DNA of 64,000 nt, taken from NCBI GenBank assembly GCA_964389925.1, contig CAYMGE010000017.1, forward strand, positions 1 to 64,000, given 5' to 3'. Positions 26,410-34,351 of the stretch are shown piece after piece. Within the stretch, counting starts at the first letter, position 1. Each line of letters opens with the position of its first letter. This stretch comes from CALECP01 sp964389925. Its GTDB lineage: Bacteria > Chloroflexota > Anaerolineae > Promineifilales > Promineifilaceae. The notes beneath the pieces were generated by a model. It worked only from the letters and a program-made list of their open reading frames with translations. It was not told where the DNA came from and searched no databases. Both the position numbers and the translations under genes were made by a program.

Positions 26410-26428
26410 AGAACAAGACCGCAATCAG

Positions 26429-26704
26429 TCACCTCCCCACCTCCCGCTTCTTTCGATTCAACGCCCGCATAAACTTCCATGGATCCTGTGGCGGATTGAC
26501 CTGCACCCGTTCGCGCAGCGCAACTGGCACTTGCTCAGGGTCATCCACCCACAGCCCCGCCAACGCTGGCACACCCGCCTCATCAAACCAGCGTTTAATT
26601 TTTGTGCGCCGCAGGTCGAGAGCTTGTAACTGCGCTGCCTTTGCCAACGCGCTCACATCACTCACTTGAATGGGCCTTCCCATTGAAGCTATTTTTGAAA
26701 CCAA
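26429..26704 (-). CDS. Short leucine-rich-repeat-like protein, possibly a gene remnant
   Basis: A 91-residue frame. VSDVSALAKAAQLQALDLRRTKIKRW fits one leucine-rich repeat of the bacterial LxxLxxLxLxxTxI type. The remainder (VDDPEQVPVALRERVQVNPPQDPWKFMRALNRKKREVGR) is polar and Arg-rich. A solvent-exposed single LRR is unlikely to fold alone, so this may be the 3' end of a decayed LRR gene; the adjacent upstream DNA is repeat sequence. It may begin at the internal Met (MGRPIQ, 26683). Real expression is uncertain. Confidence 0.4.
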   Translation of the reverse strand: MVSKIASMGRPIQVSDVSALAKAAQLQALDLRRTKIKRWFDEAGVPALAGLWVDDPEQVPVALRERVQVNPPQDPWKFMRALNRKKREVGR

Positions 26705-26733
26705 CTAGTATTCCAAATTTATGAATTTGAGGG

Positions 26734-26982
26734 GTGTTGATTTCTAGCGTCGTGGCTTTAGCTCGACGTTTTCGAGGCGAATGCCCTGTAGCAGCGGCAT
26801 TCATGCCGTTGGGATTTATCCCCGTTTTCGCGTGCAATCGCGCCATTTATGTCGGCATCAATACCGACGCTACCAGCTTCGCATGGCGCGATGCGCCCGT
26901 TGCCGAACGAATACATGTCGCAATGCGACCGCTGCGCGAACGGCATGAATGCCGACACTACAGAATCGGCCGTTCGTTATAA
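26734..26982. repeat. Cluster of degenerate palindromic repeats upstream of lon
   Basis: At least three diverged palindromes of the type GGCATNNATGCC or GGCATCAATACC occur: GCGGCATTCATGCCG near 26796, TGTCGGCATCAATACCGAC near 26849 and ACGGCATGAATGCCGAC near 26940, with CGCGATGCG and CGACCGCTGCG pieces between. Open frames exist on both strands but look like repeat translation. It fills most of the 384-base gap before lon, the longest non-coding stretch in the window. Confidence 0.6.
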
Positions 26983-27088
26983 CGAGAATGCGCCTTTCCA
27001 TCCTTCACACAAACATCTACAATATAGCCTTTGTGCATGGTCGGCGTTGACAGAATCGGCCGCACTTTTCGCTTCAAAATCCAAAGGC

Positions 27089-29515
27089 ATGTCTATGTTT
27101 GATGAAGAAGACCTCGAATTTCCCCCTTTTCCCGATCTACTCGGCGCGGTGATGCAGTTGAGCGAAGAAGTGATCGATGATGTCGTGCTGGATGACGACG
27201 GCACGTTTGAGCGGCCGCTGTTGCCATTGCGCGGCATGGTACTATTTCCCCAAATGGTCACGCCGCTGTTTGTCGGCCGTGACAGCTCGCTGGCAGCTAT
27301 TCAGGCAGCGGCAGCGCATGGTGAATCATTGATTGCGGTCGCACAACGGGATGGCGAAACGCTGTATCCGGGGGCGAGTGACCTCTATCTGATCGGAACT
27401 CATACGCGGGTAGGCAAAACATTGCGGCTACCTGATAACAGCTTGAGTGTCTTGTGCCAAGGGCAAGGGCGCGTCGAGATTGTCGCGTTCACCCAGTGGG
27501 AGCCGTATATTCGGGTGCGCGTGCGGCCGATTTACCAGCCCAAGGACTGGAATGAGCAGACGGAAGCCCTCATGCGTGCCACCCTCGACATGTTTGAGAA
27601 AGTGGTCGAAATGAGCCGTCGTATCCCCGATGATGCGTTTGCATTTGCGCTCAATGCCGGTAATGCGGGCTTTCTGGCCGATTTCATCACCACCACGCTC
27701 GACCTGCCACTCAAGGCAAAGCAAAGTTTGCTGGAGACGCTCGACCCCATCGAGCGACTGCGAACAATTAGCGTCCTGCTGGGGCGCGAGGTTGATCTGC
27801 TTGAAGCAGAGACGCTGATTCATCACAAGGTGCAGCAAGAGATCGACAAGAGCCAGCGCGAGCATTTTTTGCGCGAACAGATGCGCGTGATTCAGGGAGA
27901 GCTTGGCGAAGGGGATATTTTCACCCAAGAGCTAGCCGAGCTAAAAGAGACGATTGCCAACATCGAGCTGCCCGACCCCGTACAGGCAAAGGCAGACAAG
28001 GAGTTGGCGCGATTGGCGAGTATGCCACCGATGTCGCCCGAAATGGGCGTGATTCGCAATTACTTAGATTGGCTAGTAGATATTCCGTGGCATAAGGCAT
28101 CTGAGGATAATCTCGACGTGAAGCACGCGACCAACGTTCTAAATGCTGATCACTACGGGCTGGAAAAGGTCAAAGATCGGATTTTGGAATATATTGCGGT
28201 TAAGGCGATTGCGGCCGATAAGATGAAAACACCAATTCTATGCTTTGTCGGCCCACCCGGCGTGGGCAAAACGTCGCTAGGCAAGTCGATTGCACGGGCG
28301 TTAAATCGTCAGTTTATACGCATGAGCTTGGGCGGGATGCGCGACGAGGCCGAAATTCGCGGTCATCGTCGCACGTATATCGGCGCAATGCCGGGGCGCA
28401 TTGTCCAATCACTGCGGCGCGTCGGCACAAATAATCCGCTCTTTATGCTCGACGAGATCGACAAAATCGGCAAAGATTTTCGCGGTGATCCTTCATCGGC
28501 TCTGCTAGAAGTGCTTGACCCTGAGCAAAATCACGCCTTCCGCGACCACTATCTCGACTTAGATTTAGACTTAAAAAATGTGATGTTTGTGACGACGGCG
28601 AATAATTTGCGGCCGATTCCCCCACCCCTACGCGACCGCATGGAGATCATCGACTTTTCCAGCTATCTCGACAATGAAAAGATCGAAATTTGTCGCCGCT
28701 TTATCATCCCGCGTCAGCTAGAACAACATGGGCTGGACAATGAAGGGATACGCATTAGCGAGTCTGCGCTCAAAATGTTGATTCGCCAATATACCTATGA
28801 AGCCGGCGTGCGAAATCTGGAGCGTGAGATTGGCAGCGTTTGTCGCAAGCTGGCACGCAAGCTGGCAGAGGGCAAACGGTTTCCAAAGAAGATCGGCCGA
28901 AAACAGCTCGAAGACCTACTCGGCGCACCCAAATTTAGCGAAGATATGCTACATGAGGAGGATGAGGTCGGGCTGGCAATGGGTGTTGCGTGGACGGCCA
29001 ACGGCGGTGACACGATGCCAATTGAGGTCAATCTGATCCCCGGCGGCAAGGGCAACTTGCAGCTAACGGGCAAGTTAGGCGATGTCCTAAAAGAAAGCGC
29101 ACGGCTCGCTCTGACCTACACGCGCAGCCGATGCAAAGAGCTGGATATTGCACCCGAACGCTTTGATACAACGGACATTCATATCCACATGCCAGAGGGG
29201 GCTGTGCCGAAGGACGGGCCGAGCGCAGGGGTTCCACTGACAATTGCGCTGATTTCGGCGTTTACGGGTCGGCCGATTTCCCGCACTGTTGGCATGACGG
29301 GGGAGATTACGTTGCGCGGCCGAGTTCTGCCCGTCGGTGGCATCCGCGAAAAAGCATTAGCAGCCGGGCGCGTTGGCATCAAAACGTTTGTCATGCCCAA
29401 GAAAAATCACAGCGATTTACAGGAAATTCCAAAAAATTTGCACCAACAGCTAAACTTTGTCGAAGTTTCGCGGATTGATGATGTGTTAGAGGTCGCGTTG
29501 CTGCCTGCCTTATAA
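27089..29515 (+). CDS. lon: ATP-dependent protease La (LonA)
   Basis: An 808-residue LonA of typical length. LAN substrate-binding domain from about residue 40 (LPLRGMVLFPQMVTPLFVGRDSS), coiled helices, then the AAA+ module with Walker A GPPGVGKTS and Walker B FMLDEIDKIG, and the protease domain with catalytic Ser in KDGPSAGVPLT and Lys in GGIREKALAAGR. It degrades misfolded and regulatory proteins. The ATG at 27089 (or 27095) is chosen because the acidic N-terminus MFDEEDLEFPPFPDLL starts there; the frame is open upstream but translates repeat DNA. No CIRCE lies upstream. Confidence 0.96.
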   Translation: MSMFDEEDLEFPPFPDLLGAVMQLSEEVIDDVVLDDDGTFERPLLPLRGMVLFPQMVTPLFVGRDSSLAAIQAAAAHGESLIAVAQRDGETLYPGASDLYLIGTHTRVGKTLRLPDNSLSVLCQGQGRVEIVAFTQWEPYIRVRVRPIYQPKDWNEQTEALMRATLDMFEKVVEMSRRIPDDAFAFALNAGNAGFLADFITTTLDLPLKAKQSLLETLDPIERLRTISVLLGREVDLLEAETLIHHKVQQEIDKSQREHFLREQMRVIQGELGEGDIFTQELAELKETIANIELPDPVQAKADKELARLASMPPMSPEMGVIRNYLDWLVDIPWHKASEDNLDVKHATNVLNADHYGLEKVKDRILEYIAVKAIAADKMKTPILCFVGPPGVGKTSLGKSIARALNRQFIRMSLGGMRDEAEIRGHRRTYIGAMPGRIVQSLRRVGTNNPLFMLDEIDKIGKDFRGDPSSALLEVLDPEQNHAFRDHYLDLDLDLKNVMFVTTANNLRPIPPPLRDRMEIIDFSSYLDNEKIEICRRFIIPRQLEQHGLDNEGIRISESALKMLIRQYTYEAGVRNLEREIGSVCRKLARKLAEGKRFPKKIGRKQLEDLLGAPKFSEDMLHEEDEVGLAMGVAWTANGGDTMPIEVNLIPGGKGNLQLTGKLGDVLKESARLALTYTRSRCKELDIAPERFDTTDIHIHMPEGAVPKDGPSAGVPLTIALISAFTGRPISRTVGMTGEITLRGRVLPVGGIREKALAAGRVGIKTFVMPKKNHSDLQEIPKNLHQQLNFVEVSRIDDVLEVALLPAL

Positions 29516-29594
29516 CTTCGACCACATCCGCAACGATCCATGACGCACTGTGTTATACTAGCCATACTTGTTGGTTGGTTAGCAGAGGAGCGAC

Positions 29595-30761
29595 ATGGTG
29601 GAAAGAAATGGGAAAATAGCCCTTGTTCTGGCAGGTGGTGGTTTAGCAGGAACCGTTTATGAATTAGGTGCGCTGCGGGCAATCGACGATTTGCTGATAG
29701 ATCGCACGGTCAATGATTTTGACATCTTTGTAGGCACAAGCGCAGGGGCAATTGTGGCGGCCGGTTTGGCAAATGGACTCAGTGCCGCCACGATGCTACA
29801 AGCGATTGAAGGCGTACACCCAAAACTCGCGCCCTTTCGCCAACGCGATCTCTTTCGTGTCAACGCACGCGGCATGATTCAGCGCGTTGCCACCTTTCCC
29901 ACCAACGTTCGCAAAGTTATCAAACACTATCTACGAAATCCTAGCGACATTACGATGTTTGACGTGGCGTGGGAGCTTTCGAGCGTTTTCCCGCCCGCGC
30001 TGTATGATGGGCTTGCGTTAGAGAGCTATGTGCGTGCGCTGCTCAATCGTTCGGGCGTACATAATCGCTTTACGGAGCTTGAGCGCGAGCTTTATCTGAT
30101 TGCGACCAGCTTGGAAAGTGGACAGCGCGTTGTCTTTGGGGAGGCTCCTTACGATAGGGTTGCCATCTCACAGGCGATTGCGGCTTCATCGGCCGTCCCC
30201 ATCCTCTACAAGCCCGTGCGGATTGGGGATGAAGAGTTCGTCGATGGCTGTTTGCGCGGCAATGCGAGCTTAGACGTGGCGATTGAAAAGGGTGCAAAAC
30301 TGATCGTCTGTGTCAACCCGCTTGTGCCGTATGACAACTCGGCCGATGTTCGCAACCAAAAGCGTGGCTTTTTGAGCGATCAAGGGATGCAGGTAGTCGT
30401 CAATCAGGTGCTTCGCATCGCCATGCACAGCGGTTTGCACTATCACATCAAGCAGTTGCGACGACAGCATCCCGACGTGGACATCATCTTAATCGAGCCA
30501 GAACGGGATGATCGGCCGATGATGAACGCCAACGTGATGCGTTACTCAACACGCCGCATGTTGGCACGGCACGGCTATGAGTCAGTCACGACCAACCTCG
30601 CGGAGGAGTATCATTACTTCAAGGCGATTTTGTCCCGTCACAACATCGGGATTTCGCGTAAGAATGTCCTGCCTGAACTCGATGTTTTACGGAAGCCAAA
30701 TGGGCAAAACGGCCGAGTCAGACAGTTATTATCCGGTGTTCAGGTCATTTTGCGCGGTTGA
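29595..30761 (+). CDS. Patatin-like phospholipase
   Basis: A 388-residue protein with the Ser-Asp dyad of patatins. The oxyanion-hole glycine loop is LVLAGGGLAGTVYELG, the nucleophile elbow is FVGTSAGAIVA, and the catalytic Asp is in EFVDGCLRGNASLDVAI (DGC instead of the usual DGG or DGA). It predicts a lipid acyl hydrolase in the cytoplasm or on the membrane. There is no signal peptide. A good AGAGGAG-type ribosome site (29585-29591) precedes the ATG. The stop abuts the convergent glycosyltransferase stop with no gap. Confidence 0.9.
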   Translation: MVERNGKIALVLAGGGLAGTVYELGALRAIDDLLIDRTVNDFDIFVGTSAGAIVAAGLANGLSAATMLQAIEGVHPKLAPFRQRDLFRVNARGMIQRVATFPTNVRKVIKHYLRNPSDITMFDVAWELSSVFPPALYDGLALESYVRALLNRSGVHNRFTELERELYLIATSLESGQRVVFGEAPYDRVAISQAIAASSAVPILYKPVRIGDEEFVDGCLRGNASLDVAIEKGAKLIVCVNPLVPYDNSADVRNQKRGFLSDQGMQVVVNQVLRIAMHSGLHYHIKQLRRQHPDVDIILIEPERDDRPMMNANVMRYSTRRMLARHGYESVTTNLAEEYHYFKAILSRHNIGISRKNVLPELDVLRKPNGQNGRVRQLLSGVQVILRG

Positions 30762-31925
30762 TCATTCTTTTATGATAGGTGATCCGCCATTCATAATCAG
30801 TGGCTCGTGCTTAACATGGCCATTTGATTTACGCACCGCATCGCGCACATCGCGGTCAAAGCGTTTGACGTATTGCGTCAGGCTCATCTCTTCGATGATC
30901 TTTTTGCGGCCGAAACGCCCCATCCGCTGCGCCTCGTCGGGATTATCCAACAGATAACGAATCGCATGTCTGAGCGTCACTGGGTCTTCTGGTGGCACAT
31001 AAAAGCCGTTTTCGTCGTGGATAATCACGTCTGTCTGTCCCGGTGTGCTGGTGCAAATAATCGCCTTTTCCATCGACATCGCTTCCAATAATGCCGTCAC
31101 ACCCGCCTGAAATTCGACGTGATAGAGCGGCATCACGACAAACTCGCTATACGCATAAAGAGCGCGTAATTCATGTTGGCTAAAACGGTGAACGTGAACG
31201 TTGTCGGGGATTTCAGCCTGCTCTGTTGTGTCACCTCGCTTTGACCACGGGCTACCCGCCGCAATGATGACCTGTATATCTAGCCCGCGCACCGCTTCAA
31301 CCAGCGTTGGGTAATCTCGAAATTCGAGACCAACGGCGCAGATGGTCGGCAATCCGGGATAGTTGAGGTCAAGTTGTGGGCGGATGTCCTCGTAGAGCGG
31401 ACTGGGCGAAAAGAAGTCATCATCGACCATAAAGGGCGTGAAAACAACACGGCGCGGCTCCAATCCCCAACGCTCTTCAATGAACTCTTTTTGCCATGTC
31501 GCGTAGACGTAGAAGATATCGATGTGAGTGTAGATGCGGAAATAGTCAAAGAACAGTGTCTTTTTGCCGACTGAGAGGATGTGGACGATCATCATGTGCG
31601 TCGGCCGCTGCTTGTCAAACAGCCCCACATATTTGAGCAAAATTGCCAGCGGAATGCCGATCTGCTCGCCATCGGTAAAGATAACTTTGTATTGTTTGCG
31701 CAGAATGAAGCACGCCCATGCAATTAGCAAGTTGATGCCGCCGATCTTTTCGAGCAGTCGCCCGAATCGCCCACTCACTTCGCGTGCCTTTGGCACATCA
31801 AGCAGATCAGCACCAAATGCGTCAGCCATCTGGATGTAATCGGCCATCGGCCGATTGCCGCGTGCGATCTCGTCCAAGATATCCTCTTTGATTGTCCCCG
31901 ATACGGTTAGCAATACGTCACTCAT
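30762..31925 (-). CDS. GT-B glycosyltransferase, group 1
   Basis: A 387-residue enzyme. The C-terminal half shows the nucleotide-sugar site of GT4-type enzymes: TICAVGLEFRDYPTLVEAV, HRFSQHELRALYAYSEFVVMPLYHVEFQAGVTALLEAMSMEKAIICTSTPGQTDVI, which holds the EX7E-like element. The N-terminal acceptor half includes a hydrophobic stretch INLLIAWACFILR that may touch the membrane. It begins the minus-strand polysaccharide region but is separated from the next gene by 179 bases holding a CTCTCC-type repeat. Acceptor unknown. Confidence 0.85.
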   Translation of the reverse strand: MSDVLLTVSGTIKEDILDEIARGNRPMADYIQMADAFGADLLDVPKAREVSGRFGRLLEKIGGINLLIAWACFILRKQYKVIFTDGEQIGIPLAILLKYVGLFDKQRPTHMMIVHILSVGKKTLFFDYFRIYTHIDIFYVYATWQKEFIEERWGLEPRRVVFTPFMVDDDFFSPSPLYEDIRPQLDLNYPGLPTICAVGLEFRDYPTLVEAVRGLDIQVIIAAGSPWSKRGDTTEQAEIPDNVHVHRFSQHELRALYAYSEFVVMPLYHVEFQAGVTALLEAMSMEKAIICTSTPGQTDVIIHDENGFYVPPEDPVTLRHAIRYLLDNPDEAQRMGRFGRKKIIEEMSLTQYVKRFDRDVRDAVRKSNGHVKHEPLIMNGGSPIIKE

Positions 31926-32062
31926 GATTTTTTCCGGTACTACGGTATGCAGAACTAAGCCCCCGCAAGAAACTTAGTTGCTGTATACGATTTGTCTAAA
32001 AGTTGAGGAGCCGAAACTGTATTCCCGTCTCCCGTGCAAAGGATATTGCGTGAGGTTAGGCT

Positions 32063-32098
32063 CTCTCTCCCTGTCGGAGAGGGCTGGGGTGAGGGTTT
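32063..32098. repeat. CTCTCC/GGAGAG palindromic repeat (REP-like)
   Basis: CTCTCC (32065-32070) and GGAGAG (32076-32081) with a 5-base loop, followed by GGCTGGGGTGAGGGTTTTA. From memory, closely similar words are scattered in intergenic regions of many bacteria. It lies 7 bases past the stop of the next gene. Hairpin clear, function unknown. Confidence 0.55.
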
Positions 32099-32104
32099 TA
32101 CGCG

Positions 32105-33232
32105 CTAATTATTTACCACATCCTTGAGCAGTGCGATCAAGCGTTTTGCGTTGCGTTCCGCATCAAACCGCTCTGTCACCACTTGGACGGCGCGTTCACC
32201 CATCTGTTGCCGCAGGGCTGGATTGACGATTAGCCGCCGCAGTTTCATCACAAGCGCGTCTAGCTCGCCGGCAGGTGTGATAAATCCCGTTTCCCCATCG
32301 TGTACAATTTCGGGAATGGCAGCTACGTCAGTTGAGATGACGGGCAATCCCGCCGCCCCCGCTTCCGACAACACCATCGGCAAGCAATCTCCCAGCGTTG
32401 GCAAACAAAAGATGTCGCTGCTGTGATAGAGTGCTTTGAGTCGCGCACTATTGGGCTGCATGTCGTTGTAAACGGTTAAAAATGGTTCCTCATCTACCGT
32501 GTCGCGGGTGACGAGATGCAACTCGATGGGGTAGCTCTCATGCACCAGTTGGCGACACGCTTTTAAGAGTAGATCACCGCCCTTACGTTTCAAATTGCCA
32601 CCGACAAAGAGTATTTTGCACGTTGGGGTTTGGATTTTGGGGTTTGGATTTTTCCAGTCTGCCACGTTGACACCGGGGGGGATGGTGGTGATTTTTTCGG
32701 CCGAAACACCATAATCCTGCACCAAGCTATCTTTTGCCCAATCGCTCCACGTCACTAGATGACATGCTGCATTGTACGCAGAGCGGTTGAGCCAAAATTT
32801 GAGCGTCTCCCCTTTGCCGGGGGTATGTTCATAGAATTCACCAAGCGCATCATATTGTAACGGTGTTGCGTCGAGCGAGATGATGCTAGGTATCCGCCTG
32901 ACCCAATCTTGCGCCAAAATTGCGGTCACTTGCGTGTGGAAAAAGAGCGCGTCAAGCTCGGTCTCTTGGCGCATTTCGCGGATCGCTTTGCGTGCCTGTA
33001 GCCCAGCTTTGACCGTCCAGTTGTTCGTTTTTCCCGCAAGCCCCGCCGTCATATCCTGACTGGGCAACCCCCAATATGGGGTGATCTCATCGTCATGAAG
33101 CAAATTCTGCTGCAAATTTTTGCCATGTGTGATGTGTCCTAACGCCTGTTCAATAATAAATCCAACATGCAGTGTGCGGCTTGGCACATCTGTATTTTGT
33201 TCACTGTTGACTATGACCTGTTCACTAACCAC
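32105..33232 (-). CDS. GT4-family glycosyltransferase, downstream tandem paralogue
   Basis: A 375-residue GT-B enzyme. The second domain is complete: CKILFVGGNLKRKGGDLLLKACRQL, SDIFCLPTLGDCLPMVLSEAGAAGLPVISTDVAAIPEIV, with the EX7E element. It pairs residue for residue with the upstream neighbour through FHTQVTAILA/FNTQVPAALA and TPLQYDALGEFYEH/TPIQYDKMGAHYNH, so the two arose by duplication. The first 20 residues and the interdomain linker NPNPKIQTPT are encoded by short repeat words. The start overlaps the previous stop by 8 bases. Confidence 0.88.
   Translation of the reverse strand: MVSEQVIVNSEQNTDVPSRTLHVGFIIEQALGHITHGKNLQQNLLHDDEITPYWGLPSQDMTAGLAGKTNNWTVKAGLQARKAIREMRQETELDALFFHTQVTAILAQDWVRRIPSIISLDATPLQYDALGEFYEHTPGKGETLKFWLNRSAYNAACHLVTWSDWAKDSLVQDYGVSAEKITTIPPGVNVADWKNPNPKIQTPTCKILFVGGNLKRKGGDLLLKACRQLVHESYPIELHLVTRDTVDEEPFLTVYNDMQPNSARLKALYHSSDIFCLPTLGDCLPMVLSEAGAAGLPVISTDVAAIPEIVHDGETGFITPAGELDALVMKLRRLIVNPALRQQMGERAVQVVTERFDAERNAKRLIALLKDVVNN
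32625..32653. repeat. 14-bp tandem duplicate inside a glycosyltransferase gene
   Basis: Two adjacent copies of AAAATCCAAACCCC (minus strand) encode the linker NPNPKIQTP between the two GT-B domains. The same AAAATCCAA word occurs in the metA and baseplate-J-like leaders. The tandem keeps the reading frame only as a pair within surrounding sequence. Confidence 0.65.
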
Positions 33233-34313
33233 GATTTACTAACTCCCATACATCTTCTAAAATTTGTACCATGCGTGCGCTATTTTTACGGGCATCAAAG
33301 CAAGATTCGGCGCGTTGACGGGCGACATAGCCCATTGAGGCACAACGTTCAGGCTCGGCCGCCAATCTGCCCAACGTGCTAGCTAACTGCTCGACGTTGC
33401 CTGCCTCCACGAGATGCCCCGATTTTCCTTCCGCTACGATGTCGGTTAGACCGCCAATGTTCGTGGCGACCACGGGCAGACCGGCCGCGCTCGCCTCAAT
33501 GGCGACAATGCCAAATGCCTCGGCAAACGTTGGGAGACAAAAGAGATCACAGCGTTGATAGAGTTGGATCAGGTCGGCCGAATTTGGCTGCATCCCATGA
33601 TAGACGTGGACATTTTTCTCAGGCTCGATTTCGGAGCGGGTGGCGATGTGGAGTTCGGCCGAGCCATCTGGCAGCTTGCGAAATGCCTCTAGCAAAACCT
33701 CGCCTCCCTTACGAAAAAAGTCCCCCCCCACAAACAAAATTCGCAGCGGTGCGCCCGCATCTCGCGCTTTATCACTCGGCCGCCACAGCGATGTATCAAC
33801 TCCCGGCGGCAACACCTCAATCTTTGTCGCATCAACAGCGTAATCTTGAATGAGCGAATCGGCCGTCCAAGATGACCATGGCAACAGTCGCGCCGCGTGT
33901 TGAAACATGCGTTTATTGATTCGCTGTTTGATGCCTGTCAAAAATGGGAGCCGGTCTGGGGGGTGATTGTAATGCGCCCCCATTTTGTCGTATTGAATTG
34001 GCGTGATGTCTGTGCAGAGAATATAAGCACGTTTGCGGAGAAGGGGGAGGGCGAGGGCAGCAGGAACTTGCGTGTTGAAAACGGCAATGTCGCAAGGGGT
34101 TTGCAATCCGTTAACGACTTGCTGTCGCCCCGTTAGTGTGCCGCGTAGCCCGTTGGGTAGCGGCAGTCGATTGAGCAATCCCTTGTCCTCAAAATAGGTG
34201 ATGGGAACCCAGCTCGCCGTCACCGAATTAACTGGATCAACAAACCGCCGTAGATTCGCATAATACGAATAGTGTCCAATATGTTGTTCCATCAAAAATG
34301 TCGCTCGTAGCAT
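33225..34313 (-). CDS. GT4-family glycosyltransferase, upstream tandem paralogue
   Basis: A 362-residue GT-B enzyme. Acceptor half starts MLRATFLMEQHIGHYSYYANLRRF. Donor half has LRILFVGGDFFRKGGEVLLEAFRKL and CDLFCLPTFAEAFGIVAIEASAAGLPVVATNIGGLTDIV with EX7E (E in FAEAFG and IEASAAG region). It is followed by its paralogue with an 8-base overlap, so both are co-transcribed and probably act on successive or equivalent sugars of the same polymer. Confidence 0.88.
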   Translation of the reverse strand: MLRATFLMEQHIGHYSYYANLRRFVDPVNSVTASWVPITYFEDKGLLNRLPLPNGLRGTLTGRQQVVNGLQTPCDIAVFNTQVPAALALPLLRKRAYILCTDITPIQYDKMGAHYNHPPDRLPFLTGIKQRINKRMFQHAARLLPWSSWTADSLIQDYAVDATKIEVLPPGVDTSLWRPSDKARDAGAPLRILFVGGDFFRKGGEVLLEAFRKLPDGSAELHIATRSEIEPEKNVHVYHGMQPNSADLIQLYQRCDLFCLPTFAEAFGIVAIEASAAGLPVVATNIGGLTDIVAEGKSGHLVEAGNVEQLASTLGRLAAEPERCASMGYVARQRAESCFDARKNSARMVQILEDVWELVNRG

Positions 34314-34351
34314 GTAAAGCTCATCCCCAACGTCTGGCGCAAACCATGACG

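Noticed and set aside
26734..26982. 82-codon frame on the plus strand before lon
   Set aside because: It translates the degenerate palindrome cluster; both strands give similar open frames of low-complexity character.
26849..27088. N-terminal extension of Lon
   Set aside because: The 80 extra codons read through repeat DNA and lack similarity to Lon; the acidic MSMFDEED start fits better.
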